Of a DNA stretch of 8,343 bases, positions 1 to 6,542 are shown piece after piece. The number at the start of each line of letters is the position of its first letter. The first letter of the stretch is position 1. A model generated the notes under the pieces. It saw only the letters and a list, made by a program, of their open reading frames with translations, had not been told where the DNA came from and searched no databases. Made by a program: the position numbers and the translations under genes. The DNA is from CAIZGX01 sp964385405 (GTDB lineage: Bacteria; Bacteroidota; Bacteroidia; Flavobacteriales_D; Sanyastnellaceae): positions 1-8,343 of the forward strand of contig CAYLOT010000041.1 in NCBI GenBank assembly GCA_964385405.1, read 5' to 3'.

Positions 1-58
1 TTTCTTCACCCCTCACTCACACTGAAACCATAGAAATTTCTCATCTTACTGAAGGCTC
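1..58 (-). other. Anomalous end segment where nuoL coding ceases
   Basis: On the coding strand, nuoL homology ends at the GAG codon for Glu358 (58-56). Downstream all three frames are closed: TAA at 48-46, TGA at 43-41 and TGA at 8-6. Pieces resembling the expected continuation (Q, then M-R-N, then M-G) appear in order but out of frame: cag at 51-49, atgagaaat at 44-36 and atgg at 31-28. I see no inverted repeat, intron boundary or mobile-element end. The simplest explanation is several sequencing indels at a contig or read end. Confidence 0.55.
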
Positions 59-1129
59 GCCGCCCATTCCGTGAATAACAGAACCAGAACCCAAGAACAA
101 CAATGCTTTGAAGAAGGCGTGTGTTATTACGTGGAATACTGCAATGCTGTGGGCGCCCATTCCCAACGCTACGAACATGAATCCCAATTGAGAAACAGTA
201 GAATAGGCCAATACTTTTTTGATGTCGTTTTGCGTAAGCGCAATGGTTGCTCCCATTAGCGCAGTGATTAGTCCAACATACATAACCAAGTTCGACGCGG
301 TGTGACTCATTTCGAACAAGTCTCCGTTACGCGCAACAAGGTAGATACCTGCAGTAACCATGGTTGCGGCGTGAATCAATGCAGATACAGGAGTAGGACC
401 TGCCATTGCATCGGGCAACCAAGTATGCAACGGGAACTGTGCACTTTTTCCCATTGCCCCAATGAATAAGAAGATGGCAATGGTTGTAAGTAATGACGGA
501 GACAAAGAAGCAATTTTTCCGTGGTTGAATAATTCAACATAGTTCAATGTTCCGGTATTGCTGAAGATTAAAATCATAGCGACAATTAATCCAAGGTCAC
601 CCACACGGTTCATGATGAAGGCTTTCTTCGCAGCTTCGTTGTTCGCATGTTCTTTGTACCAGAATCCGATGAGCATGAATGAGCAAACACCCACGCCTTC
701 CCATCCAACGAACAACGTCACAAGACTGTCGCCCAAAACAAGAATAAGCATGAAGAAAACGAACAGGTTCAAATACGCGAAGAAGCGATTGAATCCTTCG
801 TCGTGACTCATATACCCCGAAGAGTAAATGTGAATCAAGAAACCAACCCCGGTAATGAATAGGAGGTAAGTTGAAGAAAGTGAATCTACCAAGAAGGCTA
901 AGTCAATGCGAAGACTTCCAGCATGAATCCATTCAAACACTTTTACTGTAACCGCTTGGTGTGAATGAAGCTGACTGTTGAAGACAATTAACGAAACAAC
1001 GAACGAAGCGAAGATGGCTCCAGAGCCAATAATGGTAGTGAGTTGTTTCGAAGTGTTTTTCCCGAAGAAAACTTGATAAAGAAATCCAACTAATGGGAAG
1101 AGGGGTACGAGTGTAATTAATTTTTCCAT
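41..1129 (-). CDS. nuoL: NADH-quinone oxidoreductase subunit L, N-terminal part, frame breaks near the window edge (partial)
   Basis: The antiporter-like ND5-type proton pump at the distal end of the membrane arm; a full NuoL is about 600-650 residues. Residues 1-358 read as normal NuoL: GWEGVGVCSFMLIGFWY (143-159) with the ion-pair Glu144, MGKSAQFPLHTWLPDAMAGP (226-245) with the pumping Lys228, LIHAATMVTAGIYL (251-264) with His253, and THAFFKALLFLGSGSVIHGM (336-355) with Lys341. The frame then reads PSVR and stops at TGA (43-41), in the middle of the conserved motif that normally continues as EQDxRxMGG. No family protein ends here, so the true gene should run past the left edge. Disruption by low-quality terminal sequence is my preferred reading; a real frameshift or junction is possible. 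The ATG lies 3 nt after nuoK. Confidence 0.9.
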   Translation of the reverse strand: MEKLITLVPLFPLVGFLYQVFFGKNTSKQLTTIIGSGAIFASFVVSLIVFNSQLHSHQAVTVKVFEWIHAGSLRIDLAFLVDSLSSTYLLFITGVGFLIHIYSSGYMSHDEGFNRFFAYLNLFVFFMLILVLGDSLVTLFVGWEGVGVCSFMLIGFWYKEHANNEAAKKAFIMNRVGDLGLIVAMILIFSNTGTLNYVELFNHGKIASLSPSLLTTIAIFLFIGAMGKSAQFPLHTWLPDAMAGPTPVSALIHAATMVTAGIYLVARNGDLFEMSHTASNLVMYVGLITALMGATIALTQNDIKKVLAYSTVSQLGFMFVALGMGAHSIAVFHVITHAFFKALLFLGSGSVIHGMGGEPSVR

Positions 1130-1132
1130 GGC

Positions 1133-1450
1133 TTATCCCTTCAAGTTGTTTAACGCGTCGGTGTCTGTAGTGTGCAAGTTGCGGTAAAGCATCATTAAGA
1201 TGGCCAATCCAACTGCAACTTCCGCAGCAGCAACCACCATAATGAAGAATACGAATACTTGTCCTGATGTGTCGCCGTGCACTTTTGAAAAAGCTACCAG
1301 TGCAATGTTCACCGCATTCAGCATAAGCTCAATGCACATAAACATAAGAATTGCGTTTCTGCGAAGCAGAACACCAAAAACACCTAGAGCGAATAAGGCA
1401 GTGCTTAGCCACAAATAATGCTGTATGGTAATGTTCGGAAGGATTTCCAT
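1133..1450 (-). CDS. nuoK: NADH-quinone oxidoreductase subunit K (ND4L-type membrane subunit)
   Basis: A 105-residue protein with three transmembrane helices (about 11-30, 34-54 and 66-89), the expected size and topology of NuoK/ND4L. The two membrane-buried glutamates needed for proton transfer are present: Glu41 in CIELMLNAVN and Glu77 in AAAEVAVGLAI, equivalent to E36 and E72 of the E. coli protein. The ATG lies 2 nt after the nuoJ stop and the TAA is 3 nt before nuoL. The C-terminal tail (about 90-105) is short and hydrophilic. Confidence 0.97.
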   Translation of the reverse strand: MEILPNITIQHYLWLSTALFALGVFGVLLRRNAILMFMCIELMLNAVNIALVAFSKVHGDTSGQVFVFFIMVVAAAEVAVGLAILMMLYRNLHTTDTDALNNLKG

Positions 1451-1452
1451 AA

Positions 1453-1962
1453 TTACGATTTTGAAGTTTCTTTTTTAGATAAATAAACAGCGCCTACCAT
1501 GGCTGCAAGGAAGAGTACAGACGCCAATTCGAAAGGAAGGAGGTAGTCGTTGTACAATACTTTTCCAAGACTCTTTACCAAACCTGCATCTCCGGCCATG
1601 GGTGCCTTACCCGCAATAACAGTAGACTTCGAAATTAACGAAACCAAGATGAGCATAATGCTGCACGATGAAACCACCGCGGCAATCTTCACCCAAGATT
1701 TTGTTTTCTCTTCTTGCTCTTCATTTAGGTTTAACATCATAATGACGTAGAGGAACAATACCATGATGGCTCCAGCATAAACGATAATGTGAACAGCAGC
1801 AAGGAACTGAGCATTCATTAAAAAATAATGTCCTGCAATGCTGAAGAAAGTTACAATCAGGTATAGGACACTGTGCACTGGGTTCTTGCTAAGAATTACA
1901 GCGAGACCGCTGAAAATAGCAAGGAACGACAGAAAGTAAAAAGCAATTTCAGTTAAGCTCAT
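1453..1962 (-). CDS. nuoJ: NADH-quinone oxidoreductase subunit J (ND6-type membrane subunit)
   Basis: A 169-residue membrane subunit of the proton-pumping arm with about five hydrophobic segments. The third segment, VYAGAIMVLFLYVIMMLNLN (61-80), is the conserved NuoJ/ND6 helix; Tyr62 corresponds to the tyrosine at the helix bulge involved in coupling quinone reduction to proton transfer. A charged loop, EEQEEKTK, follows at 81-88, and a hydrophobic C-terminal helix ends in LSKKETSKS. The start codon overlaps the nuoI stop by 4 nt (ATGA), a strong argument for this start and for coupled translation. nuoK begins 2 nt after the stop. Length is normal for the family. Confidence 0.95.
   Translation of the reverse strand: MSLTEIAFYFLSFLAIFSGLAVILSKNPVHSVLYLIVTFFSIAGHYFLMNAQFLAAVHIIVYAGAIMVLFLYVIMMLNLNEEQEEKTKSWVKIAAVVSSCSIMLILVSLISKSTVIAGKAPMAGDAGLVKSLGKVLYNDYLLPFELASVLFLAAMVGAVYLSKKETSKS
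1959..1962 (-). other. nuoI/nuoJ stop-start overlap (ATGA)
   Basis: The nuoJ ATG (1962-1960) and nuoI TGA (1961-1959) overlap as ATGA, the classic arrangement for coupled translation. It supports both the nuoI stop and the nuoJ start. Confidence 0.9.
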
Positions 1963-2549
1963 TGTTTTAAACGGTCTTGAAAGGTTTGGTTATGCGCGTG
2001 TTTTTTATCTTGTTTGAAGGCCAATACATTTGGGGTTTGACGCTTAGTTACATCGACACGCTCGTTCACGTCTTCCACCAATTTACTTTTTCCAAACACT
2101 TCTTCTCCGCGAGTGAATGAACTTGGAACAATACGATCGGTAAGGAAGATGGCCTCCTTCGGACAAGCTTCTTCACACAATCCACAGAAGATGCAACGCA
2201 ACATGTTGATCTCGTAGATCTTTGCATATTTCTCTTCGCGGTACAAATTCTCTTCGCCCTTGTTGCGTTCTGCTGCTTCCATGGTAATGGCTTCAGCCGG
2301 ACAAGCAACAGCGCAAAGTCCGCATGCCGTACAGCGTTCAGCGCCTGCTTCATCGCGCTTCAACACGTGTTGTCCGCGATAGACAGGAGCAATTTCTCTG
2401 GTTTGTTCAGGATATTTAACCGTTGCTTTACGCTTGAACAAGTGACTAAGCGTAATAGACATTCCCTTAACAATAGCCGGTAAGTATAGACTTTCCATTA
2501 AGGTTAATTCTTTCTTAGCAACAACTTTTGAACGATTCGTTAAACTCAT
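1959..2549 (-). CDS. nuoI: NADH-quinone oxidoreductase subunit I (two 4Fe-4S clusters, N6a/N6b)
   Basis: The 8Fe ferredoxin-type subunit that links NuoG to cluster N2 in NuoB. With the ATG at 2549 it has 196 residues. Two C-X2-C-X2-C-X3-C-P motifs are seen: CTACGLCAVACP (73-84) and CIFCGLCEEACP (119-130), 46 residues apart, as in NuoI. The N-terminal amphipathic stretch LYLPAIVKGMSITLSHLF (21-38) fits the membrane-contacting helix. The open frame continues 30 codons upstream to 2639, but that extension lies inside nuoH and looks like a shadow, so I use the ATG 11 nt after the nuoH stop. The C-terminus is charged and longer than the core fold needs. Its TGA overlaps the nuoJ ATG as ATGA. Confidence 0.96.
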   Translation of the reverse strand: MSLTNRSKVVAKKELTLMESLYLPAIVKGMSITLSHLFKRKATVKYPEQTREIAPVYRGQHVLKRDEAGAERCTACGLCAVACPAEAITMEAAERNKGEENLYREEKYAKIYEINMLRCIFCGLCEEACPKEAIFLTDRIVPSSFTRGEEVFGKSKLVEDVNERVDVTKRQTPNVLAFKQDKKHAHNQTFQDRLKQ

Positions 2550-2560
2550 GTTTCGTTGTT

Positions 2561-3589
2561 TTACAGTTTGCCAGTGAAATACATCACAAGGCCAGTAATG
2601 AATATGTTGAAAATAGCTAGAGGCAATAACACCTTCCATCCGAGGTTCATCAATTGGTCATAACGGAATCGTGGAAGCGTCCAACGAACCCACATGAAGA
2701 TAAAGATGAAGATTAAAATTTTTCCTAAGAAGACTGCTGTTTGAACTGCAGCTAAAACGTTTCCTTCTAATCCTAATTCGTGTTGGAATGGGAAGTTGTA
2801 TCCACCGAAGTACAAGGAAGCCATCACTGCAGAAGAGATGAACATGTTAATGTACTCAGCGAACAAGAAGAATCCCAATTTCATAGAGCTGTACTCGGTG
2901 TGGAAACCACCAACCAATTCCGATTCACTTTCAGGTAGATCAAACGGTGCGCGGTTTGTTTCAGCGAAAGCACAGATGATGAAGATTAAAAATCCAAGCG
3001 GTTGATATACGATGTAGGCGTAGTCGGCATCTTGTTGCGCAACGATTTCACCTAAGTTCAAAGTACCTGTTAGCATAACCAACGCAATAAGCGAAAGGCC
3101 CATGGCTACTTCGTATGAGATCATTTGTGAAGAAGCGCGAAGGGCACCAAGCAAAGCGAACTTGTTGTTCGAGCTCCATCCACCAATCATGATTCCATAA
3201 ACACCAATAGAGATAACGCCAAGCAAATACAAAAGACCAATGTTAATGTCGGCAATTTGCATTGGGAAGTAAGTACCATCGATTGAGAATCCGGCTCCCC
3301 ATGGAATAACTGCTCCAGTCATACATGCGGTAAGCATGAAGAATGATGGGCCTAAAATGAACAACCATTTATTTGAATGGGTTGGAATCATTTCTTCTTT
3401 GAAAAGCATTTTCAATCCGTCTGCAATCGGTTGCAACAATCCGAAAGGACCTGCACGGTTAGGACCTACGCGGTCTTGCAGCCACGATGCCAACTTACGT
3501 TCTCCCCATGTCATGTAGGCCGCAGCGCCGAGCGTTACAGCGAAAACGATCACACAAAGAATAATTTTATAGATTATAATCTGATCCAT
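2561..3589 (-). CDS. nuoH: NADH-quinone oxidoreductase subunit H (ND1-type membrane subunit)
   Basis: A 342-residue polytopic membrane protein that anchors the peripheral arm and lines the quinone chamber. Several hydrophobic segments run through it (roughly residues 6-27, 76-98, 117-137, 158-176, 195-209, 236-262, 280-300 and 318-338). The cytoplasmic loop motif ERKLASWLQDRVGPNRAGP (30-48) and the second conserved segment AETNRAPFDLPESESELVGG (209-228), followed by FHTEYSSMK, are diagnostic for ND1/NuoH, with the acidic residues of the quinone-channel loop retained. The ATG lies 5 nt after the nuoG stop, and nuoI begins 11 nt after its TAA. Length agrees with the family. Confidence 0.97.
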   Translation of the reverse strand: MDQIIIYKIILCVIVFAVTLGAAAYMTWGERKLASWLQDRVGPNRAGPFGLLQPIADGLKMLFKEEMIPTHSNKWLFILGPSFFMLTACMTGAVIPWGAGFSIDGTYFPMQIADINIGLLYLLGVISIGVYGIMIGGWSSNNKFALLGALRASSQMISYEVAMGLSLIALVMLTGTLNLGEIVAQQDADYAYIVYQPLGFLIFIICAFAETNRAPFDLPESESELVGGFHTEYSSMKLGFFLFAEYINMFISSAVMASLYFGGYNFPFQHELGLEGNVLAAVQTAVFLGKILIFIFIFMWVRWTLPRFRYDQLMNLGWKVLLPLAIFNIFITGLVMYFTGKL

Positions 3590-3594
3590 AGTCT

Positions 3595-4614
3595 TTATTT
3601 TTCTTCGTTGTTCGGGTTTAACGCTCCTGTTCCTAAATCAACTTTTTCTCCGTGTGGCAAGGCCGCACGTTGACGCTCGATAGAGGCTTTCAACAAGCGA
3701 AGGTTTTCATAATGGTTTGCGCTGATTACAGAATGACGGTCAACTTTCGTTGGTCCTTCAATAACCCAGTCGCTGGTTTTCTTGTGTTCGAAGCGACAGC
3801 TGTTACAGATCCATTCTTCAACTTCTCCGTAGGTGTCTTTGCGAGCGGTAACGCGAGCAACGTCGTCACCTTTGTACCACAAGCGAACTTTACCGGAACA
3901 AGTCGGACAATCGCGGTGGGCATCTACCGGCTTGGTATACCACACACGGCTTTTGAAACGGAAGGTCTTGTCGGTTAAGGCTCCAACGGGACAGACATCG
4001 ATAACGTTTCCAGAGAAATCGTTGTCGATTGCTTTTTCAATGTAGGTTGAAATCTCTGCTGCATCTCCACGGTTAATAACACCGTGAACGCGTCCGTCTG
4101 TAATCTGATCAGCAGTCTTCACGCAACGGAAGCACATAATGCAGCGCGTCATGTGTAATTGAACTTTATCTCCGATATCGATCTTTTCGAATTCTCTTCT
4201 TGGGAATTCGTAACGAGTTTCAGCCTTTCCGTGCTCGTATGCTAAATCTTGAAGGTGACACTCTCCAGCTTGGTCGCACACTGGGCAATCCAACGGGTGA
4301 TTCAACAACAACATTTCAACTACACCGGCACGTGCTTCCAATACTTCAGGAGAAGTAATGTTTTGAACTTCCATACCGTCCATAACAGTAGTTCTGCACG
4401 AAGCAACAGGCTTGGGCATTGGGCGAGGGTCTTTTTCAGAACCTTTCGAAACCTTCACCAAACATGTGCGGCAATAACCACCGCTTGTTTTCAATTTGGA
4501 ATAATAACACATTGCTGGCGGAACAATGTCTCCACCAATCATGCGTGCAGCTTGAAGAATGGTTGTGCCATCTGGCACTTCAATTTCAATTCCGTCTATG
4601 GTAACTTTAGCCAT
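3595..4614 (-). CDS. nuoG: NADH-quinone oxidoreductase subunit G, short form (iron-sulfur N1b, N5, N4)
   Basis: This subunit carries electrons from NuoF towards NuoI. N1b: Cys36, 48, 51 and 73 in an N-terminal ferredoxin fold. N5: His106, Cys110, 113 and 119 (H-X3-C-X2-C-X5-C). N4: Cys158, 161, 164 and 208, with the exact 43-residue gap. After that come CPTCSGKV (236-243) and WICNSCRF (268-275), in the place of cluster N7 but with a different cysteine pattern. The protein ends at residue 339 with no molybdopterin-oxidoreductase-like domain; E. coli NuoG is about 900 residues. There is no leftover coding sequence: nuoH starts 5 nt after the stop, so this is a genuinely short form and not a broken gene. 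Short NuoG occurs in Bacteroidota, to my recollection. Confidence 0.95.
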   Translation of the reverse strand: MAKVTIDGIEIEVPDGTTILQAARMIGGDIVPPAMCYYSKLKTSGGYCRTCLVKVSKGSEKDPRPMPKPVASCRTTVMDGMEVQNITSPEVLEARAGVVEMLLLNHPLDCPVCDQAGECHLQDLAYEHGKAETRYEFPRREFEKIDIGDKVQLHMTRCIMCFRCVKTADQITDGRVHGVINRGDAAEISTYIEKAIDNDFSGNVIDVCPVGALTDKTFRFKSRVWYTKPVDAHRDCPTCSGKVRLWYKGDDVARVTARKDTYGEVEEWICNSCRFEHKKTSDWVIEGPTKVDRHSVISANHYENLRLLKASIERQRAALPHGEKVDLGTGALNPNNEEK

Positions 4615-4630
4615 AATAGTAGTTCTTCAA

Positions 4631-5980
4631 TTAGTTAATGGGAGCAGTAAGGTTGTTCAGTCTGTAATAGTGCTTCACGTCGTTTACGTGCTCGCCGTTG
4701 CGAATGAAATCTTCGAATTCTTTTCTGAAATGACGAATGGCAGCTGCCACAGGCCAAGAAGCCGCTTCACCCAATGGGCAAATGGTTTTTCCTTCAATCT
4801 TCGATTGGATGTCCCAAAGCAAATCAACGTCTGCCAATGTTCCATGTCCGTGAAGAATTTTGTGAAGAATCTTTTCCATCCATCCTGTTCCTTCACGACA
4901 AGGGCTGCACTGACCGCAGCTTTCGTGGTGATAAAAACGAGCGAAGGTGTATAGATTTTTTACAATGCTGGTGTCTTCGTCCATTACAATAAATCCGCCT
5001 GAACCCAACATGGTTCCCGTTGCAAATCCGCCATCGCCCAGGCTTTCGTAAGACATTAAGCGAGGTTCACCTGCAGCGGTTTTCAAGATTAATTCGGTTG
5101 GAAGAATGGGAACGGAAGATCCTCCAGCAACAACCGCTTTCAATTTTTTTCCGTTGCGAATTCCACCGCAATATTCATCTGAATAAATAAACTCCTCAAC
5201 AGGAACACCCAATTCAATTTCGTATACACCAGGCTTGTTAATGTGTCCAGATGCTGAAATTAATTTCGTTCCCTTGCTATTACCAATACCAATAGATGCA
5301 TAAGCAGCTCCGCCTTCGTTCACAATTGGAACTACAGCAGCAATGGTTTCAACGTTGTTTACAACGGTAGGGCAGCCGTATAAACCAGCGATTGCAGGGA
5401 AAGGCGGTTTAATGCGCGGATTTCCTCTTTTTCCTTCCAATGACTCAAGCAAGGCAGTTTCTTCTCCACAGATGTAAGCACCCGCACCAACTTGCACATG
5501 TAAATCAACATCTACACCTGAGTTTAGAATGTTCTTTCCGAGAAGTCCTGCAGCATAAGCCTCATCAATGGCTTGCTCTAAGATGCGCGCTACGTAAAAA
5601 TACTCGCCTCGAATGTAGATGTATGAAGTCTTCGCCCCAAGCGCATAGCTTGCTAAGATCATTCCTTCAATTAACAAATGAGGAATGCGCTCCATGAGGT
5701 AACGGTCTTTGAACGTACCTGGCTCAGATTCGTCGGCGTTACACACAACGTATCTTGGAACACCTTCTGGTTTAGCAAGGAAACTCCATTTCATTCCCGT
5801 TGGAAATCCTGCACCACCACGTCCGCGTAGTCCTGACGTTTTCACTTCCTCAACAATCTGTTCAGGAGTCATGGTCTTGAACGCCTTTTCAAGGGAAGCA
5901 TATCCACCGTGTTTGCGATAGGTATCGAGGAAGCGTATTCCTTCAATATGATCGTTCGCTAAAAGTATTTTCTTTCCCAT
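4631..5980 (-). CDS. nuoF: NADH-quinone oxidoreductase subunit F (51 kDa-type, FMN, NADH, 4Fe-4S N3)
   Basis: The NADH-binding catalytic subunit: it takes hydride from NADH onto FMN and passes electrons to cluster N3. All hallmarks are present in 449 residues. The glycine-rich nucleotide/FMN loop RGRGGAGFPTGMKWS is at 52-66. NADESEPGTFKDR (81-93) and GAYICGEETALLESLEG (167-183) are the two family signatures. The N3 ligands are Cys355, Cys358 and Cys361 in ESCGQCSPCREG plus Cys401 in TICPLGEAA, with the expected 39-residue gap. The length is normal for NuoF. The ATG follows the nuoE stop by 3 nt and nuoG follows after 16 nt, the widest gap in the window. Confidence 0.98.
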   Translation of the reverse strand: MGKKILLANDHIEGIRFLDTYRKHGGYASLEKAFKTMTPEQIVEEVKTSGLRGRGGAGFPTGMKWSFLAKPEGVPRYVVCNADESEPGTFKDRYLMERIPHLLIEGMILASYALGAKTSYIYIRGEYFYVARILEQAIDEAYAAGLLGKNILNSGVDVDLHVQVGAGAYICGEETALLESLEGKRGNPRIKPPFPAIAGLYGCPTVVNNVETIAAVVPIVNEGGAAYASIGIGNSKGTKLISASGHINKPGVYEIELGVPVEEFIYSDEYCGGIRNGKKLKAVVAGGSSVPILPTELILKTAAGEPRLMSYESLGDGGFATGTMLGSGGFIVMDEDTSIVKNLYTFARFYHHESCGQCSPCREGTGWMEKILHKILHGHGTLADVDLLWDIQSKIEGKTICPLGEAASWPVAAAIRHFRKEFEDFIRNGEHVNDVKHYYRLNNLTAPIN

Positions 5981-5983
5981 GGC

Positions 5984-6529
5984 TTAGTCTATGTTAACGG
6001 GATTATCAGAAGTGTACACGCGTGCCTTGCCATCTGCACGAAGTGCGTCTACCAACTTATCTGTTTTTTCTAACGTGAGATTTTCGTAGTAGTCACCGCC
6101 GCATTGAAGCATTGGCGCTGTTCCGCACGAACCCAAACACTCTACAGTTTTCAAAGTGAACATTCCGTCGGCCGTGGTTTGTCCTTCTTTAATGCCCAAT
6201 TTCTTTTCAAGGTGACGAACAATGTCTTCCGCACCGTTCAACCAGCAGCTGCTTGTTCTGCACACTTCAAGCGTACATTTTCCAACCGGCTTCAAATTGA
6301 ACATAGAGTAGAATGAAGCCACCTCGTATACCTCAATGGGTTGAATGGAAAGGAACTCAGCAACGCAATCCATTGCAGGAACACTCAACCATCCGTCGAA
6401 TTCAGCTTGCGCCAAATGAAGCAATGGAATCAATGCCGACTTGTGTCGACCTTCAGGATATCGCGCAACAATTTTCTTAGCCATTGCCGCTGTTTCTTCA
6501 CTGAATTTTAAAATTGTTTTTTCTGACAT
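5984..6529 (-). CDS. nuoE: NADH-quinone oxidoreductase subunit E (24 kDa-type, 2Fe-2S N1a)
   Basis: A 181-residue thioredoxin-like [2Fe-2S] protein of the NADH-oxidising module that binds NuoF and holds cluster N1a beside the FMN. The ligands are seen with exact family spacing, C-X4-C-X35-C-X3-C: Cys90 and Cys95 in EVCRTSSC, Cys131 and Cys135 in ECLGSCGTAP. The N-terminal helical part (about 1-80), with ASFYSMFNLKPVG at 71-83, is characteristic of the family. Length is slightly above the E. coli protein because of a short C-terminal tail. It sits 13 nt after nuoD and 3 nt before nuoF, the usual E-F pairing that supplies both halves of the flavin and N1a site. Confidence 0.97.
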   Translation of the reverse strand: MSEKTILKFSEETAAMAKKIVARYPEGRHKSALIPLLHLAQAEFDGWLSVPAMDCVAEFLSIQPIEVYEVASFYSMFNLKPVGKCTLEVCRTSSCWLNGAEDIVRHLEKKLGIKEGQTTADGMFTLKTVECLGSCGTAPMLQCGGDYYENLTLEKTDKLVDALRADGKARVYTSDNPVNID

Positions 6530-6542
6530 ATCGTCTAAAAAT

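Noticed and set aside
1..58. Intein, group II intron or insertion element at the nuoL break
   Set aside because: The segment after the break has stops in all frames (no intein), no recognisable intron 5' end and no inverted repeat; too little sequence is visible to support an element.
2066..2353. Minus-strand 95-codon frame inside nuoI
   Set aside because: It is a shifted frame of nuoI, whose own frame holds both 4Fe-4S motifs.
3377..3978. Plus-strand open frames antisense to nuoH and nuoG
   Set aside because: No family resemblance and no start context; the minus-strand frames carry full Fe-S and membrane motifs.
3595..4614. nuoG as a truncated pseudogene
   Set aside because: All N1b, N5 and N4 ligands are intact, the stop is followed within 5 nt by nuoH, and no remnant of a longer domain is present.
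4615..4630. Internal promoter or terminator between nuoF and nuoG
   Set aside because: The gap is the widest in the window but only 16 nt, with no hairpin or promoter-like elements seen.
4249..4954. Two overlapping plus-strand open frames of about 130 codons across nuoG and nuoF
   Set aside because: They lie wholly antisense to clearly conserved nuoG and nuoF, show no recognisable domain, and arise from the codon composition of the real genes.
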